Source: Megaustenia siamemsis (lineage: Eukaryota; Mollusca; Gastropoda; Stylommatophora; Ariophantidae). From it: 64,000 bases of DNA. The notes below the pieces were generated by a model that saw nothing but the letters and a program-made list of their open reading frames with translations, did no database searches and had not been told where the DNA came from. The stretch spans positions 69,235,087 through 69,299,086 of the forward strand of contig JAVIAB010000073.1 of assembly GCA_032433765.1 (NCBI GenBank), read 5' to 3'. Both the position numbers and the translations under genes were made by a program. Shown here in pieces: positions 10,725-20,985 of this stretch; position 1 is the first letter of the stretch, and each line of letters starts with the position of its first letter.

Positions 10725-11600
10725 AGCAGAAGACGTCATCAAACAGGTTTGTGGACTTACCAATATCAACGTTGACAAGGAGTGGTCACCGGTGTCTACA
10801 TCATTCAAGGGGACATTCTCATGTATTGCCACACTCGACAGGAAAAGTATAGAACAGAACTCAGTCGTAGTCAATTCAGAGGTGAACGGTCTCATATGCG
10901 ATAACACCGATGAGAAAGATGCAGTTATCTATACAGACGGATCCGTTATACGACACAAAAGGAGTGCATGAAAATTTACAGCACACTCAGCAGGCAGAAT
11001 AGTCAAGGAAGACAGCGGTGCATACGTTATGACCTCGAGTAGCATGATGATGGAGGTGATGGCAGTGACCAAGGCATTCAACTGGTTAGAGTCACAAGAC
11101 TACACACATGCCTGTATACTGAGTGATTCGATGAGCCTGATAAAAAAAGTGGAGGCGGGCTCTGTACGCATGCAATGGTTGGAGTCATTGCAGATGTAAA
11201 AAATGCTAAGGTCACCTTTGTCTATGTCCCTGGACATGCGGGAGTACGGGGAAATGAAAGAACGGACAGGTTGGCTAGCTGCGCTGTCGTTGAGGACGGT
11301 CAACCAATGGATCGGGCTGACATCATCAATGCCCTCCGAGATGTGGGAAGAGCACAGGACTTCGACAAACACAGATCCACGTCACTTCTTCGGATGATAG
11401 AGATGGGAGTTAAGATGGGCACAGCCACAAATGAGAAACTTAGTGGACGTGTAAGAAGTCTTATCAACCAATACAGAACTGGAGTCGTCAGTCGCTGGAC
11501 ACTGCGGGACTGGCTGAGGAGGGGATCTGAGCACCTATGTACATGTTCGGAATGCAATGATGATGACCCGCAAATAACTCAGTAACAATAACTCAATTAT
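10725..11600 (+). pseudogene. I-type LINE, RNase H domain and 3' end (right part)
   Basis: Continues the LINE from 8644: AEDVIKQVCGLTNINVDKEW, then an RNase H domain with AVIYTDGSV (first Asp), MMMEVMAV (Glu), ILSDSMSLI (second Asp) and VPGHAGVRGNERTDRLA (His and last Asp). All the expected catalytic positions are visible. A TGA near 10969 and a frameshift near 11198 break the ORF. It ends with a CSECNDDDPQ motif, TAA and TAACTCAA-type repeats, shared with the inverted copy at 39773-40150. RNase H plus this layout indicates the I superfamily; the exact clade is not determined. Confidence 0.88.
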
Positions 11601-11689
11601 ATATGTGTATTATGTGTCTAAACAATATCAGGAGTCTCTCTAAAGTTGTGCTTAATCATTTTTGATTTAATTTTCCGGTGCTACTAAAC

Positions 11690-12490
11690 CTTATGGCTGA
11701 GTGGTTAGTGCGCTCCCTTCCTGGTGGCTGAGTGGTTAGTGCGCTCCCTTCCTGGTGGCTGAGTGGTTAGTTCGCTCTCTTCCTGGTGGCTGAGTGGTTA
11801 GTGCGCTCTCTTCCTGGTGGCTGAGTGGTTAGTGCGCTCCCTTCCTGGTGGCTGAGTGGTTAGTGCGCTCCCTTCCTGGTGGCTGAGTGGTTAGTGCGCT
11901 CCCTTCCTGATGGTTGAGTGGTTAGTGCGCTCCCTTCCTGATGGTTGAGTGGTTAGTGCCCTCCCATCCTGATGGTTGAGTGGTTAGGGCCCTCCCTTCC
12001 TGATGGTTGAGTGGTTAGTGCCCTCCCTTCCTGATGGTTGAGTGGTTAGTGCCCTCCCTTCCTGATGGTTGAGTGGTTAGTGCCCTCCCTTCCTGATGGT
12101 TGAGTGGTTAGTGCCCTCCCTTCCTGATGGTTGAGTGGTTAGTGCCCTCCCTTCCTGATGGTTGAGTGGTTAGTGCCCTCCTTCCTGAAGGTTGAGTGAT
12201 TAGTGCCCTCCCTTCCTGATGGTTGAGTGGTTAGTGCCCTCCCTTCCTGATGGTTGAGTGGTTAGTGCGCTCCCTTCCTGATGGTTGAGTGGTTAGTGCC
12301 CTCCCTTCCTGATGGTTGAGTGGTTAGTGCCCTCCCTTCCTGATGGTTGAGTGGTTAGTGCCCTCCCTTCCTGAAGGTTGAGTGATTAGTGCCCTCCCTT
12401 CCTGATGGTTGAGTGGTTAGTGCGCTCCCTTCCTGATGGCTGAGTGGTTAGTGCGCTCCCTTCCTGATGGCTGTGTGGTTAGTGCGCTCC
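11690..12490 (+). repeat. 31-bp array of pol III A boxes, about 26 copies
   Basis: Unit GATGGTTGAGTGGTTAGTGC then CCTCCCTTCCT. Every unit holds a match to the A-box consensus (TGGCTGAGTGG or TGGTTGAGTGG) and the 5' half of the anticodon stem. The B box occurs only once, after the last unit. Units near the left end read GGTGGCTGAG and GCGCTC; middle units read GATGGTTGAG and GCCCTC; the right end reverts to GCGCTC. Confidence 0.93.
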
Positions 12491-12705
12491 CTTCCTGATC
12501 AGAAGGGTCCGGGTTCAATTCCAGAAGTGAAAGATTTTTTTTTTAACCGTCAAGACTCTGGGGTTTTAACAGTTTCTAAAAATGGGCACCAGAGAATTTT
12601 CTGGAAAGTTAAGACGGCCTGGCATTATACTGACCACATAAAAAAAACAAGCCGTAGTCATGGAAAAATATGGTCATTAACACCATATTCCTTAAATACC
12701 AAGTA
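11690..12705 (+). mobile_element. tRNA-like SINE variant (S4) with its A-box half amplified
   Basis: The 3' end (12480-12705) is a SINE: A-box-like TGGCTGTGTGG, a perfect anticodon arm CCTTC-CTGATCA-GAAGG at 12490-12506 with GAT at the anticodon position, and B box GGTTCAATTCC at 12512-12522. A body follows that is collinear with the common SINE (ATGGGCACC, GGCATTATACTGACCACAT, TGGTCATTAACACCATATTC). Upstream the first 31 bp of the head are tandemly repeated about 26 times. The head resembles tRNA-Ile(GAT) by its anticodon arm, although the acceptor stem is not evident. It is not a functional tRNA. Confidence 0.82.
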
Positions 12706-12774
12706 AGACAGAGGAGGGAATTATTTACATTTTTTTTACTTTTTACATGTTTTCTTTTTAAATTCTCCACTTTA

Positions 12775-13440
12775 TTATATGTTTCTTGTATGTCTGCATA
12801 TGTTTCTTGTATGTCTGCATATGTTTATTGTATGTCTGCATATGTTTCTTGTATGTCTGCATATGTTTCCTAAATGTCTGCATATGTTTCCTGTATGTCT
12901 GCATATGATGCTTGTATGTCTGCATATGTTTTCTGTATGTCTGCATATGTTTCCTGTATGTCTGTTAATGTTTCTTGTATGTCTTCATATGATGCTTGTA
13001 TGTCTGGATATGATGCTTGTATGTCTGCATATGATGCTTGAATGTTTGCATATGTTTCTTGTATATCTCCATATGTTTCTTGTATGTCTGCATATGTTTC
13101 TTGTATGTCTGCATATGTTTCTTGTATGTCTGCATGTGATTCTGTATATCTCCATATGTTTCTTGTATGTCTGCATATGATTCTTGTATGTCTGCATATG
13201 ATGCTTGTATATCTCCATATGTTTCTTGTATGTGTGCATATGTTTCTTGTATGTCTGCATATGTTTCTTGTATGTCTGCATATGTTTCTTGTATGTCTGC
13301 ATATGATGCTTGTATGTCTGCATATGATGCTTGTATGTCTGCATATGTTTCTTGTATATCTCCATATGTTTCTTGTATGTCTGCATATGATTCTTGTATG
13401 TCTGCATATGTTTTCTTTTTGTTTGCATATGTTTCTTGGT
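12775..13440. repeat. 21-bp tandem array, about 31 copies
   Basis: Unit TATGTTTCTTGTATGTCTGC plus A. Being seven codons long, it leaves open frames on both strands (12670-13581 and 12758-13467); these are artefacts of the repeat. Variants TATGATGCTTG and ATATCTCC recur in blocks. Confidence 0.94.
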
Positions 13441-13740
13441 TATTTTAATATATTTCGGAAAACACATACAAAGTTTACTTTAAATTTAAAATTGCCAATA
13501 GAGTTAGGTGATCTGGCTAGTTTCAGTCTCATACAGACACCGGGCGACCACCGTCGGCTCTCCCACAACAACATTTATTAAGCTCAGTCAATGCTGCAAA
13601 CTCCAAATCTAGGACAAATGTGGCAGTTTTATGTCCGCTTGTTGATCGTTATCGCGTGCAGGTTACATAACAATCTCTTTGCTTATTAAGCAAAATGTAG
13701 TCCACATAGAAGAATTGCATAACTTTGATAATGTAATTCC
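13441..13740. other. No recognised feature
   Basis: Spacer between the 21-bp array and LINE-A1. Nothing recognisable. Confidence 0.45.
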
Positions 13741-14800
13741 CGTATATGCGACATAACTTATAGACTGCTTAAGGGATATAAATCTAGACGACACAGGCAT
13801 ACAACTAATATGTAATTTGTACTGGGAGCAAGCAGCAATAATAAGATATAACAAGGAGAACTCTACACCCATGGACATAAAAAGAGGAGTAAGACAAGGA
13901 TGCATCCTATCACCAAGCTTGTTCAATCTATACACTGAGAAAATCTTTAAAAAGATCTCAGAGATGCCAGACCTAAATATTAATGGAAAGATAATCAATA
14001 ACCTAAGATATGCTGACGATACTGTTCTACTAGCAGAAAATCCTAAAGACCTACAACAATTGCTTAATGTGATAAACATAACAAGCAAAAAATATGGACT
14101 AGATATGCATATAAAAAAGACTAAAACTGTGATCATAAACAAAGAAAATTCTCAAGACCTACAAATAAATATCACAATTGAAGGAATACTTCTGGAGACA
14201 GTTCATGGTTACAACTACCTAGGGCATGCTATAACCAGTGATAATAAATGTAAAACTGAAATAAACAAAAGAATAGGTATGGCAAAAGGTAATTTCAATG
14301 CCATGAAAAATATACTAACAACAAAACAAATAACAACAGGGCTGAAACTAAGAATAGCAAAATGTTACATCTTCTCAATATTCCTGTATGGTGCTGAAAC
14401 ATGGACATTAGACAAGAAAACAGAACAGAAAATTGAAGCCTTTGAAATGTGGATTTATAGAAGAATAGGTAGAATTGGATGGAAAGAAATAAAACAAATG
14501 ATGAAGTTTTAAAACAACTAAAAATAAAAAGAGAACTACTAAACACAATTAGAACAAGATAAATGACATTTTTGGGCCATGTTAAAAGACACAACAGCCT
14601 ACTAAAAGTAATATTGGAAGGGGAAATGCAAGGCAAAAGAGGCAGAGGCAGACCAAGACTAACATGGACGAGTACATCAAAAGATGGACATGTCAATCTA
14701 CGACAACCTGCACCATCAAAACAAGAAACAGAGTGGAATGGCGATCCATGGTAGCCAACCTTCGTTGCGGAGACGGCACCCGATGATGATGATATGCGAC
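13741..14800 (+). pseudogene. LINE-A copy 1, RT palm/thumb to 3' end
   Basis: A 5'-truncated RTE-like retrotransposon. It starts within the RT (WEQAAIIRYNKE), then RQGCILSPSLFNLY near 13892, the catalytic YADD at 14009-14020, NYLGHAITSD, the FLYGAETWTLDKKTEQK block and FEMWIYRRIGRIGW. The main frame (13817-14512) ends at a stop after a small frameshift near 14490. The rest, FLGHVKRHNSLLKVILEG and a KRGRGRPRLTW tail, follows in the next frame. It ends with GTTGCGGAGACGGCACCCGA and a GATGATGATGAT tract. This is the longest open RT fragment in the window, but it lacks the fingers and the endonuclease. Confidence 0.9.
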
Positions 14801-15630
14801 ATACAAGTACTGTATTCCTTTACAAAAAGAAAGAAAAAAGAAATACCTGTAATGTAATTCATTATTTTTTTACAATGCAAAGTAGGAAAACAAATATTTT
14901 AAAGAGAATCTTTGACAAAAATATAGTTTGACAGTAAAATATTGAAACTACAATGTTGACAAGAATGCAAAACATTGCAACTACTATTAAAAGTGTTACA
15001 AGCACGTGCTAAAAGATTCAAAAACAAAAAGGGAACTTACGACCATCTTTGGATGTTCTGGACCGAAAGAGGCATTTGTCGTAACTTGCTGTAAACTCCA
15101 ACAGAACGCGTCAGCGTATTACAAATGTTCTTTTAAGGGCGGACGACGAAGTGGGCCAGTCGTCGGTCAAGCGTAGAAGAAGTCGAAATCAACCAAGAAG
15201 ATACCCTTTGCCTTTGTCGTCTGTGTGTTTTGTTTGTTTACTTCTATTTTATGTGATTCAATTATTGTGCATTTGTCGTGTTATTTTTCTTTGTGTTTCA
15301 TTTTGTTTGATTCCTTAGGAAGGTCTGTTCATTTACTAAAGCTGTCACAGTATATTTTTTTTGTTTGCCTCACTCTTTGCTTACCAGCATATTACATCAT
15401 CGCAACCCTTTGCCTCTTCCCACACTCTTGTTTTTTTGTTTGTGTGGGCAGCCGACAAGTAGTGCGGGTTTATGGTCCCCACTCCGTGATGGCATGCAGA
15501 GGATCTCATTTATAGAGACAATGGCTGCGATCTTCGACTAGTACAGTCCTGCCAAGAAGGAAAGGAATGACAAACTACCTTCTTATATTGTCAAGTAAAG
15601 TTATGTCCAAATGCAACTTTGTATCTACAT
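14801..15630. other. Mostly unannotated; one block shared with another insertion
   Basis: At 15128-15170 the sequence TTAAGGGCGGACGACGAAG, followed by AGTCGTCGG, resembles the fragment nested in SINE S5 (16695-16790), suggesting an uncharacterised dispersed repeat. A 96-codon frame at 15225-15515 has no motif. Confidence 0.45.
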
Positions 15631-15634
15631 AGTG

Positions 15635-16225
15635 CAACGCGTCAAATACTTGGGCACAATAACATCATATGGATTGAGGCACCACAGAAATAAAAAGCAG
15701 AAAAGCTCAGGCCAAAATAGCAATTCAGAATATGAAAAACATGTTATGCAACAAATCTATGTCAATAGAAGTGAGAAAGAGAGTTCATCGGTGCTATATA
15801 GAGCCAATTTTGACCTATGGATGCAAATCATGGACAGTAAGCAAATAAATTAAAAGATGATTAGAGACCACAGGGATGGGATTTCTCAGAAGAATGTTGA
15901 AAGTTCCCTTGATAGCTAAATAGACCAACGAGGAAATTATCAAAGAGTTCAACACAGAAAGGGAGCTCATAAGAAACACTAGAAAGAAACAATTAACATT
16001 TTTCGGGCATATCATGTGATGAGGAAAGTTGGAATACTTGGTTAAACTTGCAAAATAAAGGGAAAAAACATCGCGGACGACAAAGATAAAAAACATACTG
16101 GATAGCTTGGTGTCATGGCGTGGAGATAAGTCAACAACAGAAGTGATACGATAAGTGGTTAGGTAGAAGATTGTGGAAGAACATGATCACCTACGCCAAC
16201 CGGTATGGCACATGATCATGATGTT
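15635..16225 (+). pseudogene. LINE-B copy, RT thumb to 3' end
   Basis: Starts QRVKYLGTITSYG, the conserved VKYLG-TITSDG block after the RT palm. It continues in broken frames through a region matching FFGHIMRRGKLEYLV, then a basic tail. The 3' end is CCTACGCCAACCGGTATGGC followed by ACATGATCATGATG. Several frame breaks. The same 3' end is at 37856 (inverted), 40283 (inverted) and 42470. Confidence 0.82.
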
Positions 16226-16460
16226 CAGCACAGCGTTTTACATGGCGGGTTAGCCATCCATCTTCAGCAAACATTATTTCAGGGTTGCTTTCAAAGCCTT
16301 TGATTTTTCTTGAGTCTCTTGCAAGCAGCAACTGGTTATAGTTGTCTTTCTTAGAAAAGCAGTTTTACCTGCCAGACTAACAGGTCTTTCCTCTCACTGG
16401 GTTTGTGCTCAGTTTTCTTTATCTTAGGTGGATTGTCCATAGGATTTTACATAAATAACG

Positions 16461-16920
16461 TAGGTTTTATTTTTATTTGGGAGCCGCGATAGCTCAGTGG
16501 TTAGTGAACTGGACTACAAAGGACAAGAGGTGGGGTTCGATCCTGATCGACGGCTTCCGGGTTCACCCAGCCGTGAATGGGTACCAGATTTTTCTGGGAA
16601 AGTGAAGCGGCACGGGCGTAATACCGACCACATTACCCCAAAAATCGAAAGGCTCAAATATAACAGTTATACAGCAAACCACAACACAACGCAGACACGT
16701 CCACTAGGTCCTTGTAAGGGCGGATGATGAAGAGGAATATTCTAGTCTACCACGATACTCTAGAATACTTTAGTCATCGGGCGAACGCAACCAACCACCA
16801 ACCCGAAAAATCATGTGCCGAAAATCTGTAAAAGTTATGGTCACTAACACCATAATCCCTATACGCCACATGGCGTGACAGAGCTCTTTACTTTTTTTTT
16901 TACTTTATTTTTATTTATTT
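16461..16920 (+). mobile_element. tRNA-derived SINE copy S5, interrupted by a 159-bp insertion
   Basis: Head at 16478 with A box TAGCTCAGTGG and B-box-like GGTTCGATCCT. The body runs to CATTACCCCAAAAATC (16646) and resumes with AAAAATCATGTGCCG at 16806, ending with a T-rich tail near 16905. The A/T-only flank TTTATTTTTATTT appears on both sides and may be the TSD, but it is low-complexity. The head matches S2 almost exactly. Confidence 0.88.
16647..16805. mobile_element. 159-bp sequence nested in SINE S5
   Basis: Lies between two AAAAATC copies (16640-16646 and 16806-16812). One copy is present in uninterrupted SINEs, so this looks like a 7-bp TSD. The insert contains CTTGTAAGGGCGGATGATGA and TAGTCATCGGGCGAACG, similar to 15128-15170. 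No coding content; family unknown. Confidence 0.55.
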
Positions 16921-17734
16921 ATTTTTTGGTTGAATTTTCCATCCAACTTTTATTTTATCTTAATATATGTCGCTAAAAAAATGGGTGCTTGACTCGTTGC
17001 GTTAGAGAAGGCAAAGAGCACTGGTCCCATTACCTCCAATTGTTGTGGCAAAGGCCTATGATTTTCAAACGTTTTAGTTGAAATATTCATTTCATCTATT
17101 TCTTCTTCACTTTTGTGAGATACAATTATCTCTTCATACGTTATTACTTGTGAGATATCTGTTCTTCGTTTTCTACCATATTTTGTTTGTGCACTTTAAA
17201 CTGTGAATTATGCTGAAACTCCTGTGTTACTTTATTGCTTGTTATTGGAAGTCAATTATGACTCTCCTATTGTCTATAATTTGACTTATCTTTTTTTTAA
17301 GTTACCGATGTAATTCGTTCGTTTTAATGTTCTCTACTCTACACAGGACTTAGAGCTCAAATTTAAGTTTAAAAGTGTCTCAGATTTCAATATTTACTCT
17401 CTAATTTTATATATAATTTAATATTTTCCTTCTCGAAATCTCAAACTTGCAACGGGTCATTCGGTTTCAATATGATTGATAAGAGTTTGTGTTGCAACAG
17501 CCGCTGCAGGATTTGCATTTGGAGACTAATTAATTTCAATTCTCTAATGTAGATCACTGCGATAAAGTCCACAGGATGTTCCACTTTTCTAATTCACACC
17601 GGTGTTGCGGAGTTCATGCACCTGCCAGTGGTCCTTTTCGGTGAATCAGCGGTTTGAAGACGACCTTCCTCCATCGTGAAATCTCTGTATGTATTGTATT
17701 ACATCATGGCATTTGAGCTGTTCAATAATCGCCT
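16921..17734. other. No recognised feature
   Basis: AT-rich sequence following S5. No tandem structure, no LINE motif. Confidence 0.45.
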
Positions 17735-18044
17735 TTGCATTTGTTCGGCGCCGATTTCTTCCAGCTCTTTTATGTAGATCGTTGTGCCAAATCAACCGAT
17801 GGTTCATCCTTAAGGATTCTGCGACGAACTACGTTGTTCTTTTATCTAGCTTCATTCCTTAGAGTGAGTCAAGCGTCGTTGGTACATCCATTGTTGACAT
17901 TGTTGTGCGTGCTGCGTCATAATAATGGTGATAGCATATTCCTATCAGTACCTTGGAAAATAAGGGCAGATTATGAAGATTTTGATACTGTTTGTAAATC
18001 TGTAGCCCTGGGGCAACTTCCGCAGCTTTACGTTAGTCAAGAGG

Positions 18045-18200
18045 AATGTGGACTAATTTCAGGAGAGCTATGAGAAAGGAGAAGGACTTGTAAACCAGTT
18101 TATTGTCTCACAGGGCAGGATTTGCTGGACAGGAGACCTGGCTGTTTTTTGGACAGTTCTTTGTACAGTGAGGATAATCCGACGACTAACTAACTAATCT
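18045..18200 (+). mobile_element. Dispersed repeat R2, copy 1
   Basis: The block TTCAGGAGAGCTATGAGA, AACCAGTTTATTGT and GGATAATCCGACGACTAAC matches, inverted, 35185-35335. The 112-codon frame just upstream (17735-18073) ends inside this block and has no known domain. The last motif, GATAATCTGACGACTAAC-like, also occurs near the start of R1 at 26620 and 40670, so R1 and R2 may share an end. Confidence 0.65.
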
Positions 18201-18207
18201 GGAAACG

Positions 18208-18215
18208 TTACTCTC

Positions 18216-18292
<77 letters not shown>
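18208..18292. repeat. Compound (CT)n(AT)n microsatellite
   Basis: About 35 bp of CT dinucleotides followed by about 40 bp of AT dinucleotides, directly 3' of R2. Confidence 0.95.
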
Positions 18293-18295
<3 letters not shown>

Positions 18296-18845
18296 GGCTG
18301 GTCTCGATACAGAGATTGTGGGTTCTAGTTATGATTTTTATTTATGATTTCTCTCTGCGGCAACCAACCCTGGTCTCAGCAGCGAGCCAGGCTTGAAACG
18401 TCAATTACTCATGGACGGGAAAAATGTGAGTACGCCCGAAAACAGAGTTATTTGCCTGTGCGGCGAGGGACCCCTTTGCAGAAGTCAAAGCTGGCGAATA
18501 CAAAAAAAAAAATATTTTCCTTTGATTAATAAATGGTGTAAATACAATAAAATGCTTTATTTTTCTAAACAGAATTATACCGAAACTATATCACCCTATT
18601 CCATACAACGAAAACAATTGTAATGCCTCAGGTCTGTAAAGTTGTAGTGAAATTAAATTTGTGTAAATGATATTATGTTTATTAAATTATATTATTAAAA
18701 TGATTGTATGGCCCATTTCGTCTTATCAGACGGTCTAGTAGAGGCTATTGTGTATTTTTTTGAGGTTTTGTTTTTGTCGAACAGCTTCTCTCGTGGCTAA
18801 TTCTACCAATGTTTGATAAACACACGCAGTCACAGAATTAACAAG
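18293..18845. other. No firm feature
   Basis: Near 18370-18405 the sequence GCGAGCCAGGCTTGAAACGTC has the GAAAC-GTC end and a short stem of a hammerhead-like fold, but the CTGATGA core is not convincing, so no ribozyme is called. Otherwise unrecognised. Confidence 0.35.
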
Positions 18846-19695
18846 TCAGACCCACTGGTCCACAGGGTTTCCATCCTTTTTCATGAGTCTTTTCTCTTCC
18901 AAGTTTTTCTTTAGCACAGTCTTAGATGATGTTATACTGTTCCTTATACATGCTCTCCATGATGTGCGATCATTTGCCAGATGTTCCCAGTCATATTCAC
19001 ATATGGAGAAGTCATTCAGAGATGAAGTACAAATATCTCTATATCGTAGTTTAGGTCTGTCGATTTGTCTTTTTCCGTGTGTTAGTGCGCCATACAGTAT
19101 TTGCCTGAGGATGCGCTTTTCTTCCATTCGCTGGACATGCCCCAGCAATCTTAGTCTTCGACATCTGAGCATCGACATGATTGTTGGGGATTGCATGTTG
19201 CAGGACAGTTAAGTTAGTTGTTCTATCCTGCCATTTAATGTGCATTATTCTGCGGAGACATCGCATGTGGAAGACATTTAGTCTTTTTTCGTGATTTTCA
19301 GATCCATATAATAGTGTGCTTAGCACACACGTTTGATATATTAAGAGTTTAGTCTTTAGTGTTAGTTTCGTGTTGTTCCAGACCCTTTCTGTGAGTTTGC
19401 CGAAAGTCGTAGCTGCCTTACCAATTCGACTGTTTATCTCATCATCAAGATAAATGGTTTGCGTAATTGTGGATCCAAGATATGTAATTTTCTGAACTGA
19501 TTCTAGTGGACAATCTTTTAGAGTGATTAATAGAGGTTTGATGTCGCCTTGACTTCTTAGTATTACTGTTTTCTGAACATTAATTGACAGTGAAAAAAGG
19601 TCACATGCTTTGTCCAGGTTGTTGATCAGGGATTGTAGGGTGGCTTCACTATGAGCGACTAAGGCTGCATCGTCAGCAAATAAAAGTCCTTTATG
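18846..19695 (-). pseudogene. LINE-E reverse transcriptase remnant
   Basis: On the minus strand: FADDAALVAHSEATLQSLIN (the catalytic FADD box, near 19690-19640), a KITYLGSTITQT block, LSTLLYGSENHEKRLNVFHM, CLRRIMHIKWQDRTTN, then RLRLLGHVQRMEEKRI and PKLRYRDI. This order is typical of the RT C-terminal half of Jockey/CR1-like LINEs. A frameshift near 19180 splits it into two frames (19051-19326 and 18846-19196). It is 5'-truncated just upstream of FADD, where LINE-C begins on the other strand. Confidence 0.85.
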
Positions 19696-19724
19696 TACTT
19701 CCTCATTTCACTTTGCCTAATCTG

Positions 19725-19972
19725 CCTGGGAACGGAATATGGAGATAGCAACTGAAAGTATTACACAACAGGCCCTTTTCTTGGAAACCCCAGGGGAAAA
19801 GACAAAGAGGAAAACCAAGGAATTCTTGGAGAAGACAGATAGAAGCAGAGATGAAGATGATGGGGAACACATGGAATGATCTTAAAAGAATGGCAAAAAA
19901 CAGAACGACTTGGAAAGTGTTTGTTGAAGACCTATGCTCCACCGGGAGCTAAAAAGGTAGAAGAAGAAGAGG
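19725..19972 (+). pseudogene. LINE-C C-terminal tail, copy 2
   Basis: Near-identical to 5600-5812: ACTGAAAGTATTACACAACA, a short basic segment, TGGAATGATCTTAAAAGAAT and GAAGACCTATGCTCCACCG, ending in GAAGAAGAAGA. Only about 80 codons of the tail remain. Confidence 0.8.
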
Positions 19973-19991
19973 AAAAATTATATTTATAATA

Positions 19992-20836
19992 TTATCATCA
20001 TCATCATCGAGTGCCTTCTCCGCAACGAAGGCTGGCTACCATGGAGCGCCATTCTGCTCTGTCTCTTGCTTTGATGGTGCAGGTTGTCATAGGCTGATTT
20101 GTCCATCTTTTGATGTTACTCGTCCATGTTAATCTTGGTCTGCCTCTGCCTCTTTTACTTTGTATTTTCTCCTCCAGGATTATTTTTAGTAGGCTGTTGT
20201 GTCTTTTAACATGCCCCAAAAATCGCATTTGTCTTGTTTGAATTGTGCTTAGTAGTTCTCTTTTCATTTTTAGTGTTTTAAGACTTCATCGTTTGTTTTC
20301 TTTTCCTTCCATCCAATTCTACATATTCTTCTATATATCCACATTTCAAAGGCTTCAATTCTCTGTTCCGTTTTCTTGTCTAATGTCCATGTTTCTGCAC
20401 CATATATAGAATATTGAGAAGATGTAACATTTTTCTATTCTTAGTTTTAGCCCTGGTGTTATTTGTTTTGATGTTAGTATGTTCTTCATGACATTAAAAT
20501 TACTTTTTGCCATTCCTATTATTTTGTTTATTTCAGTTGTACATTTTCCATCACTGGTTATAATATGTCGAAGGTAGTTGTAGTTCTGAACTGTCTCCAG
20601 GTCTATTCCTTCAATTTTGATATCCACTTGTGGGTTTTGAGTATCTTCTTTGTTTATGATCATAGTTTTAGTCTTGTTGATATTCATATCTAGTCCATTT
20701 TTGTTGCTTGTCATGTTTATTTCATTAAGTAATTGTTGTAGATCTTTAGGATTTTCTGCTAGCAGTACAGTATCGTCAGCATATCTTAGGTTATTGATTA
20801 TCTTTCCATTAATTTGTAGGCCTGGCATCTCTATGA
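19992..20836 (-). pseudogene. LINE-A copy 2 (inverted)
   Basis: Minus strand: NNLRYADDTVLLAENPKDLQ with catalytic YADD, MNINKTKTMIINKE, HIITSDGKCTTEINK, MKNILTSKQITPGLKLRIEK, then after a shift MKRELLSTIQTRQMRFLGHV and KRGRGRPRLTW. The 3' end (left side) is the LINE-A terminus with GCCTTCTCCGCAACGAAGG and a CATCATCATCATC tract. Truncated just upstream of YADD. Confidence 0.9.
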
Positions 20837-20985
20837 AATTATATAAAATGATTATATGTATAATTGTATCTGTCAAGTGGATATTTAAAACAAGCGGTAA
20901 GTGAATTATGATGTTCAGTAACAGTTAAAGTTCTGACGGGAATGTTTTTCTGCCCGTTACTGCTGAAAAAAAACATATAACACCC

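Noticed and set aside
12480..12530. tRNA-Ile(GAT) gene
   Set aside because: The anticodon arm is perfect, but no acceptor stem pairs around it and SINE body sequence follows.
17735..18073. 112-codon open frame as a host gene
   Set aside because: It ends within dispersed repeat R2 and carries no recognised domain; an exon cannot be excluded but is unsupported.
18365..18410. Fourth hammerhead-like motif (GCTTGAAACGTC)
   Set aside because: The GAAAC-GTC end is present, but I could not align a CTGATGA-like core at the right distance.
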